From Glycine soja (lineage: Eukaryota > Streptophyta > Magnoliopsida > Fabales > Fabaceae), in assembly GCF_004193775.1 (NCBI RefSeq), contig NC_041020.1:11477198-11541197 (forward strand): a stretch of 64,000 nt of DNA. The letters are read 5' to 3'. The notes under the pieces are model-generated. The model was not told the origin of the DNA. It did no database searches and saw only the letters and a program-made list of their open reading frames with translations. The number at the start of each line of letters is the position of its first letter. Within the stretch, counting starts at the first letter, position 1. The translations under genes were made by a program, and so were the position numbers. Below are positions 32,664-45,232 of this stretch, piece after piece.

Positions 32664-35480
32664 GTTGCCCCTCTTTACTTATTTTTTATTGGAGATAAAT
32701 GCGAAGTAAAGATAAGACACTAATTTCGTTCGAGCGGAACATCATTCGACCGGTCAATATCCCAACCAACGGAACCTGTCATTCAGAAAGAAAGAAAAGG
32801 CATCAGAAGCGTCAACAAAACTTTAGTGTCTTGAAAGCGATAAAATGGGATAACCATGACGTTTCCACGCGCTATCGAACTTGATCGTCCCCGCCCAGCA
32901 GAGAAGAATCTCGTGCGTCGTTGGGCTTGAATATCTTCGGACGACTAAAGTAAACCTGCAAAAATTTTGAAAATAATCAGAATCGAACGACCAACATCAT
33001 CCTGATACCGTCGAATTCGTTCGCCTCGGTTGACGAAAGGTGCGGATAACCATACGGTACCCCCGCATGTCACCTGACTTCATGGGTCAGGATGACAGAA
33101 GGTACAGAAGACGATATTAGTCGCTGCGCGTCAACGGACTCGTTTGCCCCTGGTTGATGAAAGGTTCGGATGACAATATGGTACTCACGCTTGTCAGATG
33201 ACTTCATGGGTCAGGATGAGAGAAACTGTTTGTACGGATAACCGCTTGGGTATCTCCGCATGTCACCTGACTTCACGGGTCAGGATGACAGAAACCGTTT
33301 GTACAGATAATCGCTTGGGTATCTCCGTATGTCACCTGACTTCACGGGTCAGGATGACAAAAACCGTTTGTACGGAAAACCGCTTGGGTATCTCTGTACG
33401 TCACCTGACTTCACGGGTCAGGATGACAGAAAGTGCGGAAGACGATGTAAGTCTCCGCGTGTTAACGAGTTCATTGGCCCCTGATTGACAATGGGTGCAG
33501 AAGACAACGTTAGTCTCTGCATGCTACCATACTCTGAGTCTGATGGATAGCGAAAGAGTGTTTATACGGATAACCACTTAGGCATCTCCGCCTGCCACCT
33601 AACTTCACGGGTTAGGATCAACAGAAATCGTTTGTGCGGATAATCACTTGGGTATCTCCGCACGTCACCTAACTTCACGGGTCAGGATGACAGAAACTGT
33701 TTGTACGGATAACCGCTTGGGTATCTTCGTACGTCACCTAACTTCACGGGTCAGGATGACAGAAAACGCGGAAGACGACATAAGTCTCTGCGTGTCAAAA
33801 GGTTTGCTTGCCCCTGATTGACAAAGGGTGCAGAAGACGACGTTAGTCTCTACATGCTACAGGACTCTGAGTCTGACGGATAGCGAAAGAGTTTTTATAT
33901 GGATAACCAATTGGGTATCTCCGCCTGCCACCTAACTTCACGGGTTAGGATTAACAGAAATCATTTGTACGGATAACCACTTGGGTATCTCCGCATGTCA
34001 TCGGACTTCATAGGTTACGATAGCAAAAAGTGGGGTGGTCGACAAAAGCAAGGCTTTTGCTCCTACGTATCCTCAATTTGTGATGAGGAACTCGGACCTA
34101 CGTAGTTCTTGCTTTTGTGATGTGTGAGACTAAAATAGTCTCTATCGGGATATGCTGGCATCTTCGAAAAGGGTGCAGATGACCACATTGGCCTCTGCTT
34201 GTCAATCGAACTTGGGGTCTCCGAATGACGAGGTGCGGATAACCGAAAGGTGTCTCTGCATGCTACCAGATTCTTGGGTCATGAGAGCAAAAGGTGGGGT
34301 GGTCGACAAAAGCGAGGCTTTTGCTCCTACGTATCCTCCATTTGTGATGAAGAACTCAGACTAACGTAGTTCTTTCTTTTGTGAGACTAAATAGTCTCAG
34401 TGTTCTTTCACTAAAATGAGAACATGCTTTAGTAAACAAACAAAACCTCCAATTGATCAGAGCAACATATATAATTTTTTTGATGAAAAACAATGTGCCT
34501 ATTGGGGAAGGAGAGTATGCTGATGAAATTTTCTCATAACCATAAATGAGATTTCGGATGTTAGCGTTCATTCCTAAACGACCATTTAGAGGAAACACTG
34601 GGCCCGACAGAATAGAAGAATATCACTCGAAGTGTATCAATCTCACATAGGTAAGTGTTTTATCCTAATTCCTCCGATCTTTGATCGGGAACTCTCTTCT
34701 ATTTTTTTTGTTTTCTTCCGAGGGCAGGGTTTGTGGTAAGTTGGGATTTTGGCTCAAGGCTTGTAGAACGGCTGGACATGATATATGTCAGGATGTTGGT
34801 TTGGCCAGCGGCTCAGGGAAAAAGGAGAAGTCCCACATTATTTCCATGATACACATGCAACACTGATGATTAGAAAATTTTATGCAAAACTGGTCATACA
34901 TGCACCCATGTGGACACTCAAGCATTAAGTTTTTTATGGTCATGTGACATTAGGGCTCAGGATTTATTTCCTATTTTAGTCAACCCAGTGCTCCCAAAAC
35001 ATGTTCTTTTATCAATTCACACATTCATCCGAGTCCATTAGGGGCGTTCGGGAAAATTTTCACAGCATTCACCCTTCAGGTGTATACACATTTTCCAACA
35101 AAAAACCCTTCATTTTGATCGGTGAATTTTTGTTCAAAGAAAAGCTGGAAGTTATTTTCTCATCAAAAGCATGTTGGCTTTTTAGCTAACCAAATTTATT
35201 TTTATTTATTTCTCATCTATTAAGTTATTATTACTTATTTATTTTCTCTTTCTGAAAAGGTCATGCGGATGAGGGCACACACGGCCTACCTACGTCAAAT
35301 CACAAAGCAAACAGAGAAGAATGCAATGGTAAGTCACAACAAAAAACAGTGACAAAATAACTGAGAGCCGTAATGCCAGGTCATAGCGGAAACAAAAACA
35401 ATAATTGAATGCAGTAATGTTAGATGACAACAAAAACAATAACTGAAAGCAGTAGTGTTAATCACAAAAAAAGTGCAGCG
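32664..35480 (-). mobile_element. 3' non-coding internal region of Gypsy X (unit 2)
   Basis: Counterpart of 755-3530. At about 34520-34635 unit 2 keeps an 80-bp segment (AACCATAAATGAGATTTCGG and on) where unit 1 has a different, shorter sequence. No gene is seen outside the minisatellite. Confidence 0.6.
33050..34020 (+). repeat. 69-bp minisatellite (unit 2)
   Basis: The same array as 1140-2110, with the same number and order of recognisable units. The array has therefore not expanded or contracted detectably since the duplication; differences are point changes. Confidence 0.85.
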
Positions 35481-36675
35481 ACCTTGGTCATGTGGCTCCG
35501 CTCCCTCGCAAGAAACCGAGCAGGTCATTCATATCCTCATCCATACGGGATTAATCCGCCTCACCCGGGGATCCAGTAGGGTCCTCCCTTGCCTGGGCAT
35601 CGGGCTAGTCACCAGGCCATGCGACCTCAGCCCCAAACTGCTCTGGGTACGGCATACAAAAGGGGCAGAACCCTGGCCCTGCTGACTGAGGCTGAACCGG
35701 TAGAGACACTCATGTATCTGCACCTGTCCATGGTGTTTGGCTGCCAGCTGGCGAACCAAATGATATATATACCGCTCCACGCACAGTGGCCCAACCGAAT
35801 CGGCTTGCCGAGGTGGTGGCGGTGCGCCCGCGTCCTGATGTGCGTTGCCTTGCGCCTGCCTAGGCGTGCAGTACTTCTCGATGAAGGCTCGGGTGATCAG
35901 TGGTCGGATTACCTTACTGGGGGTGATAGGAACTCCGTAGGACTGGCAGAGGCCCGTGATCAGAGCCAGAAACCCCAAGGCCCTGTTGGACTTCTCTGGG
36001 TCCAGAGGGTGCCTAGTAGGCGCCATTCCTGCAAACAAATAAATGACAACAGCAATCACTTGGGCCATGTGAACGCTCATCTGCGTCAGGATGGCATACA
36101 CCAACTGACACTTAGGCAGAGGGAGGTCAAAGTTGTGGTCGCTCGGCAAGACATTGCTATGCAACAGTGTCATCCATATCTGGGTCAAGGTAGTCATGCT
36201 GGTGCGCATAATCCGTACCTGCCTCCCTGCAGCGGTCCGGGCGAAATCCTGCCCTGGTATGCACAGTAGTTGGGTGATGGCTTTCTCATCGAAACCGTCT
36301 GCCTAGCTCCTCCTCTGGCTGAATTCACACTGCTGGTCTTCCTTCAAAATCAGTGGGTCGCCCAAGAACTGGCTGCTGACATTTGCATCAAAGGGGACCC
36401 AGTGACCCCTCACCCGTGAGCGCATGTCCCGAACCCCCTCCTCAGTAGGCCAGGCATTAGCATAAAATTCTATGACTATCTCCGGGTCAAATTTAGCCAA
36501 AGGGGTCACTAGTCGTGCCCAATGTCTGCGAGAGATATCTCCCTGGAAGTCAGGATAGTTGTCTTCCCTGAGCTGGACACGCCTCTCCCTGTGGAAAGAC
36601 CATCCCTTGATGGCCTCGAAGCGCTGCTGGTGCTCGACACACCGAAAACAGTGACTATCAAACTCTGAGGTGGCA
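35480..36675 (-). pseudogene. Transposon-associated protein ORF, broken (unit 2)
   Basis: Counterpart of 3530-4728. It carries the shared in-frame TAG at 36303-36305 but not the unit 1 TAA, so the minus-strand frame stays open from 36209 to 35529 (226 codons). The forward ORF over 35589-36269 is its shadow. Confidence 0.7.
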
Positions 36676-36839
36676 CTGGAGCCTTATGCATAAATTCTGA
36701 AATAAGAATAAAATAAAATTACTATAACCGTTGAAGAAATAGTAAACCATACAAGATTTATTAGAGGAAAGTTACCCATTTTAGTAAGCCAAAATGACTC
36801 AAGTATAGCAAAGGAGCACAAAAGAATTTGTCAAAGGGG

Positions 36840-37106
36840 GTACCAGTTAGTACAACTTGGTGGGTAACATTTATCCCCACTGCAAGTACATCTACCCCAC
36901 TTGTAAATACAACGTCTGCAGCCTCTGAATAACCAAATATCTGGAACAAATCCAACCAAAGAGTTAGACAGATTGAATTGTGAATGATATAATATTTATA
37001 TGGAAGATTAGGAATTTGAATACATGATGGAAATACTCACGTTGACTTCAACAGTTGGATTCAAATTGCCATTTACTACAAAAGCACCACCAAGAATCAC
37101 TCTCTA
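36840..37106 (-). pseudogene. Nucleoside hydrolase (URH-like) gene fragment, unit 2 only
   Basis: Two minus-strand exons resemble plant uridine/inosine nucleosidases, which cleave ribonucleosides to base and ribose. Exon 37041-37106 reads LGGAFVVNGNLNPTVEVN and ends at GTGAGT. After an AG at 36942-36941, the exon from 36940 down to about 36843 reads EAADVVFTSGVDVLAVGIN followed by VTHQVVLT. The N-terminal DTDPG calcium-binding motif and the C-terminus are absent, so it is a fragment. The block lies entirely inside 36785-37183, which unit 1 lacks. Confidence 0.75.
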
Positions 37107-37183
37107 AGTTCTTTTTATGAAATTATTTTATTTATATTCATTCGGGTGATGCACGAATGTTTATTATAGGTACAAATTTTTAG

Positions 37184-37789
37184 AACTTTCTATAATGTTT
37201 GTGTAATAAGTATGTAACATGATAACTCTAGATTACATATACCAGAATAATCTAATGTTTCTGGAAGCAATAATTTTAGATTGAACTAAATATTAAATAT
37301 TTGTAAATTGTCTTACTATAGTCGGTGCAGCAACTCTTAACATATCCAAAGAACACCATATTTTTTTAAGCTAGTAAAAGTTGGAAGATATTGTCTTAAT
37401 AACATGTCAAAATATTGTCTTAATGTCAACGTAGTTGGAAGATATTGTCTTAACTCTGGAGGTAATATAGCTGCATCTTCTAAGATATTGTCTCCACGGT
37501 GGTGGTATTGTTCTTCGTCGTCGTGATGGGGTTCTCTGCGGTGGTAGCGTTGTTCTTTGCCTCTGTGATTCCGTGGTGGTGGTGCTGTTCTTCGTTGCCG
37601 TGATGGGGCTCTCCTCAGTGGTTTTTGCGTTAGTGTAGCAGAAGTGCAGAACAGCAAAAGCCAAGATCGAATAGAGGTAAACGAAAATGACAAATGAGTG
37701 AAGTAGGTTATTTTAAAATGCCAGTCTTTAAAATAAGTTAACTTTACAACTATTTTTATGTAAAAATCAAGTTATTGAAAATACCTATA
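37184..37789. other. Low-complexity intergenic stretch (unit 2)
   Basis: Counterpart of 4837-5443, including the two open minus-strand frames through the CCACCACCG tract (37337-37693). No gene is called. Confidence 0.45.
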
Positions 37790-38194
37790 ACTACAAAACT
37801 AGTTATATTTATATAACTACTTTTAAATAACCAGATATTATATACCTAGTTATTAGTAACTATGGGAATTTTTTCAAAAGCCCGGTTATTTTTTAGAATC
37901 TATAGTTATTAAATACAAAGACAATCTTTTTTATTCAAATTATAATAAAGTATTTCTTGTTTTTTATCATGTGTAAGAACTAAGAGAAAATTAAATATGT
38001 ATTAACAGTAGTGTAAATATGTTTTATAGAGTCATCAAATCACAAATATATATATGATAAGTTTGTTTGTTTTGATGATAACTACCTTGAAAGTCATGCG
38101 AAAGAATATTTTTAATTGATCATTGACAATGTAAAAACTTTTAAACTGGCAGTCTATGCTATCCACATTAAATTTGTTAGTAAGATATAATATT

Positions 38195-39420
38195 TTTTCT
38201 CAAATCAATAACTAATAATTTAAATACATTAAATAAAAGCAATACATTAAATGACTTAGTTTAGTTGTTCTTATCCACATCTGGACCCAATTTAAAATTA
38301 AAAGTGGGTAATGTACTAAATGTATAATGATGTCCCCATTGGCTGCTTTGGAAAGACACGGATTACAAAACACACAATCCTGCTAGTCTCGCTGATAACA
38401 TCAAATAGAAAAACTTATTTCCACCGTAATAGCTTTCAAAGCTTTATAATGAGTAATTGTGCCAATGCACCCTGAATATACATCTTACCATCCCTCTCAC
38501 ACCTCTAATTATTTCCACCGCACAAAATCTGCACTATAAAGTCCATCACCTCCTCTTGTATTCACCAAATAGACTATTAGACCCAGAGGTCCAAGACTGA
38601 CCCTAATCACACTTTATAATTATTTTTTTTTCGTGTTGGCATATTTCCTTTTTCTAAACTTTTTGTTCTCTTTTTGTTTGTGGTAGATCCATGAGCCAGA
38701 AAACAAAATCACATTCATGGGCCTTCGTTGCAGATCTACTTGGTTGGAATTCATTGATCGAGTCTTATATTTCTTTGCCCTCTCTTTTATGCTTTGTCTT
38801 ACCCTTTGCGGTAACCATGGCCAATAAACATCTTCAACGACCATGATTCATTGATTAATTAAATAAGGTAAAAGTTCTAATTTTTTCGTTATTCTAAATT
38901 GAGTTATTTAATAGTCACAATTACATGATTAATTTGTATTCTCCTTAAAAGTCATGGTCGATACCCACACGAATTGATTTGTTGCATATCTACACCAATG
39001 TCTTTGTTAGTTCAAGGAGGAACCCACACAAATAAGATCTTTTTAGGAACATTTTGAGAGAGAAGTAGATTAGTTAGGCAATTCATGTTTGGTAAACAAG
39101 GTACAAAAAGTATCACCAATTTTTCCAAATCATTTAATACTTTACAAAGCAACCACAGTTGTTAGAGTACTCATAATTTCTTTCAAGCCACTCACCATAA
39201 TTATTGTTGGTACCAACAAATGGTTTATCCAAGTGGTACTAGACAGAGATTCCTTAAGCATGTGGTCAAAGATTTGAGTCTTCACCGATGCGTGTGGAGA
39301 AAATCTTGTTGAGAGGGGCATCCCACGTATGTTTTCCAACAGGTCCCTTGGACGAGATTAAAATCCTCTTGGTTGGCTGATATCCTTCTTTGTTATCATA
39401 TACAACAAAAAATAATTGCC
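38195..39420 (+). repeat. Direct repeat A (inside the 8.6-kb block)
   Basis: It is similar, at roughly 80% by eye, to 42100-43355. Shared landmarks are ACTATAAAGT (TATA-like), ATTAGACCCAGAGGT, a segment with CCATGGCCAATAAACATCTT followed by a GTAAAA donor-like site, and GGTTTATCCAAGTGGTACTA. It could be a duplicated promoter plus first exon, or an old transposable element. I do not recognise the short protein (near 38690-38850). Confidence 0.6.
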
Positions 39421-39823
39421 TAGAAACCTTATTTCCCATCCCCTGTTAGTAGTAGTAAAAGTAGGTACTGTTTCTGGTACAGGAATAAACATGCAATATA
39501 CTTTATCTTTATTCCAACTGCTCTTCTCATAATTGGTGTGGCTATATTAATAATATCTCGTATGTAATCTAAAAGGCTAAACTATCATATTTGTTTAAAA
39601 TATATGCTAGTAGCAGATTTTATTAACATCCAAATTAAGTTGTGAATTTATTGGCATTATTTTGAGATTGTGTGGAACAATTAGAAACTCGAATTGAAAT
39701 ACTTAATCTTTCTAGCTAGACCAAACTCATGATTTTTGTTAGATGGGTCTAGCTTCTGGTTCTACATCCATACCAGAAAGTATTCGCACAGAGAGTCTTG
39801 AGGTGTAATTCGGCAATTACACA
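39421..39823. other. Unassigned spacer
   Basis: AT-rich, with no recognised feature. A pyrimidine/purine-mixed leader-like segment precedes the ORF at 39824. Confidence 0.4.
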
Positions 39824-40318
39824 ATGATAAAGATGGAAGAAAGTTCAGGGTTTCCTGTGTTATTTGGTGGTGAAAATTCAAACCCTCCTGATGATGGTGG
39901 CAAAGACAAGATTCTGGGGCTGCAACTTAGTGCAAGACTTCAAAACAATGGTCTCAAAGATAAGATATTTCTAGGGTTGGAACTTATTGCAAGACTTCAA
40001 CACCGCACCAGAGGTTTAAGACATTTAACTAGGATACATGGTGTGGATTTGACGAACGAAACTCAGGATACATGCCCCAAGAGATCTATAAAGAAAGAAA
40101 TATATGAAGAGGTGCTGGGAATTTCTTATTCCACGGTGAGTCAATCAGAGAAGGTTGTGGCACATGATCTGAAAGAGCCACATTCTGGTGCAATAAAGAC
40201 CATGTCAGCTAGCAGGAAGCTGAACACAGGAGAAAAAACTGTGCTTTCGTGGATGATTGAAACTGGAACAATACTACAACATGAGAAGGTTCATGCGAAA
40301 ATGACACAACAGTATTAA
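39824..40318 (+). pseudogene. Possible IDM1/PHD-finger-type gene fragment
   Basis: A 164-codon ORF begins MIKMEESSGFPVLFGGENSN. Its end (NTGEKTVLSWMIETGTILQH, then EKVHA) resembles the start of the conserved block in plant PHD-finger proteins of the IDM1-like group, which read histone marks and recruit acetyltransferase activity. The rest of that block, the PHD finger and the acetyltransferase domain are absent. Assignment is by motif only, and the N-terminal half is unrecognised. Confidence 0.35.
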
Positions 40319-40382
40319 CAAATGATGGTTATCACTGGCGCAAATATGCACACAAGATTATCAATGTAATTTTATTCCCCAG
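40312..40382 (+). pseudogene. WRKY-like domain fragment
   Basis: In a frame overlapping the end of the previous ORF the sequence reads NDGYHWRKYAHK followed by IINVILFPR and a GTATTG donor. WRKY transcription factors read DGYxWRKYGQK...PR at this place, and many have an intron exactly after that PR. The conserved heptapeptide is altered (WRKYAHK for WRKYGQK). The zinc-binding half is not convincingly found: 40800-40930 has CysHis-poor sequence. This is a broken gene or exon fragment. Confidence 0.55.
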
Positions 40383-40698
40383 GTATTGTGCTCTCTCTTG
40401 ACTCGGTGCACATGCAAGGTTATTTATATTTGTGTACATTTATGGCATGATTCATATATACATATATACCCGTGTGATGCTATCTGTTATAGATTGCATA
40501 TATAAAATGGAGAATATTGACGAGTACTTCTATGCTCCTTGTTTCGTTTGCATCAGTCGTGGCTATTGTCCTTTCTTGCATATCAGTTTATCATTTGAAT
40601 AACGATTATTCATTTGTGGGAAAGGAAATGAGATGTGTGTGTAGAAGAGAGGGATAGAAAAGAAAATAATATTTCCATATTATAATAATTGAAATTAT

Positions 40699-40699
<1 letters not shown>

Positions 40700-40763
<64 letters not shown>
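40700..40763. repeat. (AT)n microsatellite
   Basis: About 60 bases of alternating AT with one TATTAT interruption near 40732-40740. A minus-strand ORF of alternating Tyr/Ile through it is an artefact. Confidence 0.95.
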
Positions 40764-40765
<2 letters not shown>

Positions 40766-40930
40766 CTTTTCTTTTTCATAAAATTTGTTTTCATCTGTAG
40801 GAGGATTATGAAGATGGAGATGAATTGTGAAGCTGGATTTATGTGCGCAAAAGTGTCACGTACAGTGCATCAAACGGGTGGTTCATGCACAGGAACCAAT
40901 ACCCAGGCTGCAAACAAAAAACAAATTATG

Positions 40931-42099
40931 CTGGCTATGAAAATTTTGAAAATGAAGATTATCTTATTTGTAATTTCAGTCTTTAGGCTTCCATTATTTC
41001 AGTTCAGTTCAATATACATACCTATATTTGTTTCATTCCCCTCTATGTCAGTTTCCCTCCCACACCAACACACCTACTTTCAATTCACTATCCTTTATCT
41101 ATCACAATCTCAAAAACTCACTCTATATCTCTTTAACATTTAGCACCAAATTCATTCTGTTTCATATAATTTTTTTAAGATTTTATTTAAATGAATATTG
41201 CTCAACTCAAACATATGTGAAAAATTATGAACATATTTTCGAGTTGATAGACATAAAAGACACTATGAAGTTTCGAAAGTGTCAAGAATAAAGCAATTTG
41301 GTAGGGAACTTTGCTGAATCATTTTAGAATTTTATAAGGCTCAATGAAACACATAGTAAGTTTGCAAGACTTGAGGGCCCTACCAACTTCAGTCCATGCC
41401 CAAAAACACATAATAACCCATTTGAATATTATGCAAAATGTACCAATATCAAGATTATCAATCCTAGGAATCATGTTGTCAACACGTCAAAATAAATGGA
41501 TTTAGTATGTTTTTAATACATTAATTAATCAATTTAATTTGAAATTTGTGATATATGTACATTTATATGGTATTCAAACACAGAAAATATTTTTAATTCA
41601 AATTATAATAACATATTTCTTTTTTTTTTTGTTATACATAACAGTGAATGCTAAATACACTCAAGAATTAATTCATATCAATTTTTGATATTATTTAATG
41701 TCTTAAGTATATTTTTTATCCCTAATAAATTATTTCTTTGCATTGATTTCCTAATAAAATAATAATTTTATTTTTGGTCCTTGATAATTTGTTTTACCAT
41801 TTTTAAATTAGCAAATTTTTTGTTTGCTCCCTGCTAAATTACTGAATTTTTTAGTCTTAACTAAGAAAACTGAAAAAAAAATTACAAGGAAATAAACACA
41901 AAATTTGCTAATTTATCAGGGACTATAAAAAGTTCTAAGGACAAAATTAAAATTTTTGTTTAATTAAGGACTCAACGAAAAAGAAAAGTTTATTAAAGAG
42001 CAAACACAAAAATTAGATATTTATTAGGAATCAAAAATAAATTTATAGCTTTTTATTTAATTGAAAAATACAATATACTTTTAGAAAATCATTAAATAG
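40931..42099. other. AT-rich spacer with a foldback
   Basis: Bases about 41690-42065 form an imperfect foldback: CCTTGATAATTTGTTTTACC- and TTTGTTTGCTCCCTG-like blocks face inverted counterparts (AGGGACTATAAAAAG, AGAGCAAACACAAAAATT). This is MITE-like. No gene is seen; short ORFs at 40808-41291 are not supported. Confidence 0.5.
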
Positions 42100-43355
42100 A
42101 ATACTATATCTCAAATTAAGAACTGATAATTTAAACACATTAAATAAATGGAGTACATTACATGGGTGAGTTTAGTTGTTGGTTTTCTCTAGATCCCAAC
42201 CCAATTTCGAATTGAAAGAACATACATCGAATAAAAAGTGGGTCATGTACCTATAATGACATTCCATTGGCTAGTTCGAAAAGACGAGGATTGCCAAAAA
42301 AAATTATTCTGAGTTGTTGATAACATCAAATCAAACGATTTATATTTCTTTGTGCTAGTCCCGTTGGATCGCCGTGTAGGTTTCTAAAGCTTTATAATGC
42401 ACACCTTCCATCTACATCTTAGTATCACTCTATCACCTGCAATATTCCTACCACATGAAATCTACACTATAAAGTGCATCATCTCCTCTTGTTCTCACCA
42501 AATAGGTTATTAGACCCAGAGGTCTAAGACTGACTTTGTCCACACTTTATAATTATTTTTTATCGTGTTTGTATCTTTTTTGTGTATGCTAGATCCATGA
42601 GCCAAGGAACAAAACCCCATTCATGGACCTCCATTGCAGATCTACTCAGATGGAATTCGTTGACCAAGTCTCATATTTCTTTGCCCTCTCTTTTATGCTT
42701 TGCCGTATCGTTTGTTCTAACCATGGCCAATAAACATCTTCAACGCAACGACCATGATTTCTTTGATTAACTATATAAGGTAAAATTTCTACCTCTTTTG
42801 TTATTGTAAATTAATCATTTATTAATAACAATTACATGATTAATTTGTATCATCACTAAAAGACATGGTGAATACCCACACTAATCGATTTGATGTAGAT
42901 CTAGTCATCTCTTTGCTAAATAGTTGGGGGAAGAATCCATACGTATTAGATATTTTGAGAAACTTATCAAGATAGAATTAGATTTAGGTAGACAATATAT
43001 TGTTGGTAAATGAGAATCAATTTTTTACCAAGGTACAAAATGTGTCACCAAATTTCCAAATCATTTAATACTTTACAAAGTAACCATCATTTTTATAGTA
43101 CCCATGATTTCTTTCAAGCTGCTCACCATAATTATTGTTGGTACCAAGAAATGGTTTATCCAAGTGGTACTAGACACGAATCCCTTAAGCATGTAGTAAA
43201 GGGTTTGAATCCTGACGAATGCATATATGGAGAAAATCTTGTTGAGAGGGAGATCCCACTTATGAGTGCCAACAGGTCCCTTGGAGGATATTAAAATCCC
43301 CTTGGCCGGAAGCAGATATACTTATTTGCAATCGTATGCAACAACAACAATTATT
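42100..43355 (+). repeat. Direct repeat B (inside the 8.6-kb block)
   Basis: Diverged partner of 38195-39420, about 3.9 kb to its right. ORFs at 42582-42770 and 43010-43294 lie in it and have only degenerate counterparts in repeat A. A GGGTTTGAATCCTG motif near 43201-43214 resembles a pol III B box, but the unit is far longer than a SINE. Confidence 0.6.
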
Positions 43356-43507
43356 GTTGAGAAGTCTTACAGTCATTGCGAATAGCCAATTAGCCACCAA
43401 CAAAATGATGTTATTTTAAGAGTTTATTCTTCTGTGAAATCATTTTAAGATTTGTGATATATGCTATTGTTTTGCCATTATTTTCATTTCATTTTTACCT
43501 TCCGCAG

Positions 43508-45170
43508 ACAAGATTTTGCAAGAAATTGATGCTGTATCCTATAGAGTGCTTGGCTAACTTCTTTTTGGCACTATCAGAATATTCTATAAAAAGGTTGAAT
43601 ATGTGCTTGAAGATTGTAATGAGGTTCTCGTCAAAATCAACAAATTTGTCGTCAACAAAGAAGGCTTAGTATGTGTGGAAACGTTGTGTATGCCTGTTAC
43701 TAAACCAGAAAGATTTGAGTTGGATGCTTTTGAGTTAGATGAACCTGAAGATGCTGGCAGGTATGCTTTTATTAGGTTAGACTTTAGAAGCTTAATGATT
43801 ATGTAATTTTCTTCATACTGCTTCTCTGGAAGAAATTATGCTTAGAGACAAAGATATTAGAATTGTTTCACTATTTTACTTTTATAGTAAATGTAATCTT
43901 ATTCTATTGTTTGAGTAATACACTTTTAAGTGAAACAAAATTTGTGTGTAAAACTGAGGGATTTGGGCTGTTTTCTAAGGAGAAGGTATGCATTCCATAA
44001 TAATTATAAGTGGTACAAGAATAATGTTTCTTCCATTTTATCTATGCAAGTATTTTTTGTTTATTGTTTATCTTCAGCTCTTTACTAATACTAGTATATG
44101 CTGTTTAATTTCAAGGTATATAGTTAGAAAGAGCATAAAGAGTGCAAAAGACATAGTTCGTTTCCCTTTCCAACAGGATGCCACCATACTTTACTTATTG
44201 CACACTGTGTACAGAGGCAGAGAGAATCTCCCATTACTTACTGTGCACTATGTAAGTTTGATTTGATCACCTTTCTTTTTCTTTTTGTTTATAAGCTCTT
44301 CTATCTTTACTAACATTGTTTTTCTCCATGTTCTTCCTCTGACCTTCAACTCCTATTCTCAAAATAAAATGAAAATGCGCAATTCCCGTAAGCTGTTGGC
44401 ACTCCCCTAATCCCTTCTCAATCCTCAGGTTGCCTTGAAATTGTGGAAACTCCAAGGATGTTAGATGTACCTGAATCTCAGGATTTTGACATTCCAATTT
44501 TTATTGAGATAAAATCCTTTTGGAATCTCCCGAAACAAATGAAGTGCCTCATTTGATGGATGAGGTAAAGAATAACTAAATGATGAAAATACTCTTTGAC
44601 ATTCTAACAGGCACACTATGAGTGGTTTGCAATACATTCATAATTGTCTCCACGCAAACTCGCATAAAGAAAAACCATATTGTTGTTTGATCTAGGAACT
44701 TTGAATTGGTATGAAACTTTAGATTCTAAGATAGAGGAAACTTATCCTAGTACTAACCCTTTGTTTCATTATGTCTGTCTCAGGAAACAAATTCATGTGG
44801 AACTTTATAACCAATCAGAATTATGTAAGAACCCTTGCAAATCTCCAGTTAAGTTTTATTAAATTCTATGTTTTGCTTAATAGTGCATGATTTCTTTATT
44901 TTTTTCTCTTTAGTAGCTGGCTTTGGAAAGTTGTCAGTTTGATTATTGCTTACAAGATTGGCTTATGATGGTCTTCTTTAATGATGTACCGGAAAGTTGC
45001 AAGTTGCCTACTTCAGAGTTTTCTGTGTGCAAGAAAACAAAGAGAGGAGGACATTGTAAACTTTTCACAAGTTTTTGAAGGCCAGGCACCGAAAGAATCT
45101 GCACTGCTATTTAATGAAAAGTTTGGTGACTTCTGTAAACAAAAAAGTTTGGTGACTAATTTTCTTATGG
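43508..45170 (+). pseudogene. Rad21/Rec8-like (alpha-kleisin) gene remnant
   Basis: Kleisins close the cohesin ring that holds sister chromatids together. Exon 43508-43760 follows a TTCCGCAG acceptor and ends at GTATGC. It reads YRVLG, then a TAA (43555-43557), then RIFYKKVEYVLEDCNEVLVK and later PERFELDAFELDE, the hallmark order of the SMC3-binding N-terminal domain. Near 45040-45115 a second piece (EEDIVNFSQVFEGQAPKESA, then LLF) matches the C-terminal winged-helix region that binds SMC1. Between them possible exons at 44117-44252 and 44429-44520 are not assignable. The stop and the missing central exons make it a pseudogene. Confidence 0.7.
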
Positions 45171-45232
45171 CAGTGATGCAGAAACTTGAGTTATGTTTTC
45201 TTGTCTTACTACTCTGCTTTTTCTGTAGATGA

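Noticed and set aside
40606..40794. Minus ORF with alternating Tyr/Ile
   Set aside because: Translation of an (AT)n microsatellite.
40808..41143. Second half of the WRKY domain downstream of the WRKYAHK exon
   Set aside because: No CX4-5C...HXH/C zinc pattern in any frame near 40800-40930; only vague resemblance.
43141..43225. tRNA-derived SINE (B box-like GGGTTTGAATCC)
   Set aside because: No convincing A box at the right spacing and no SINE tail; the similarity to repeat A continues far beyond both sides.
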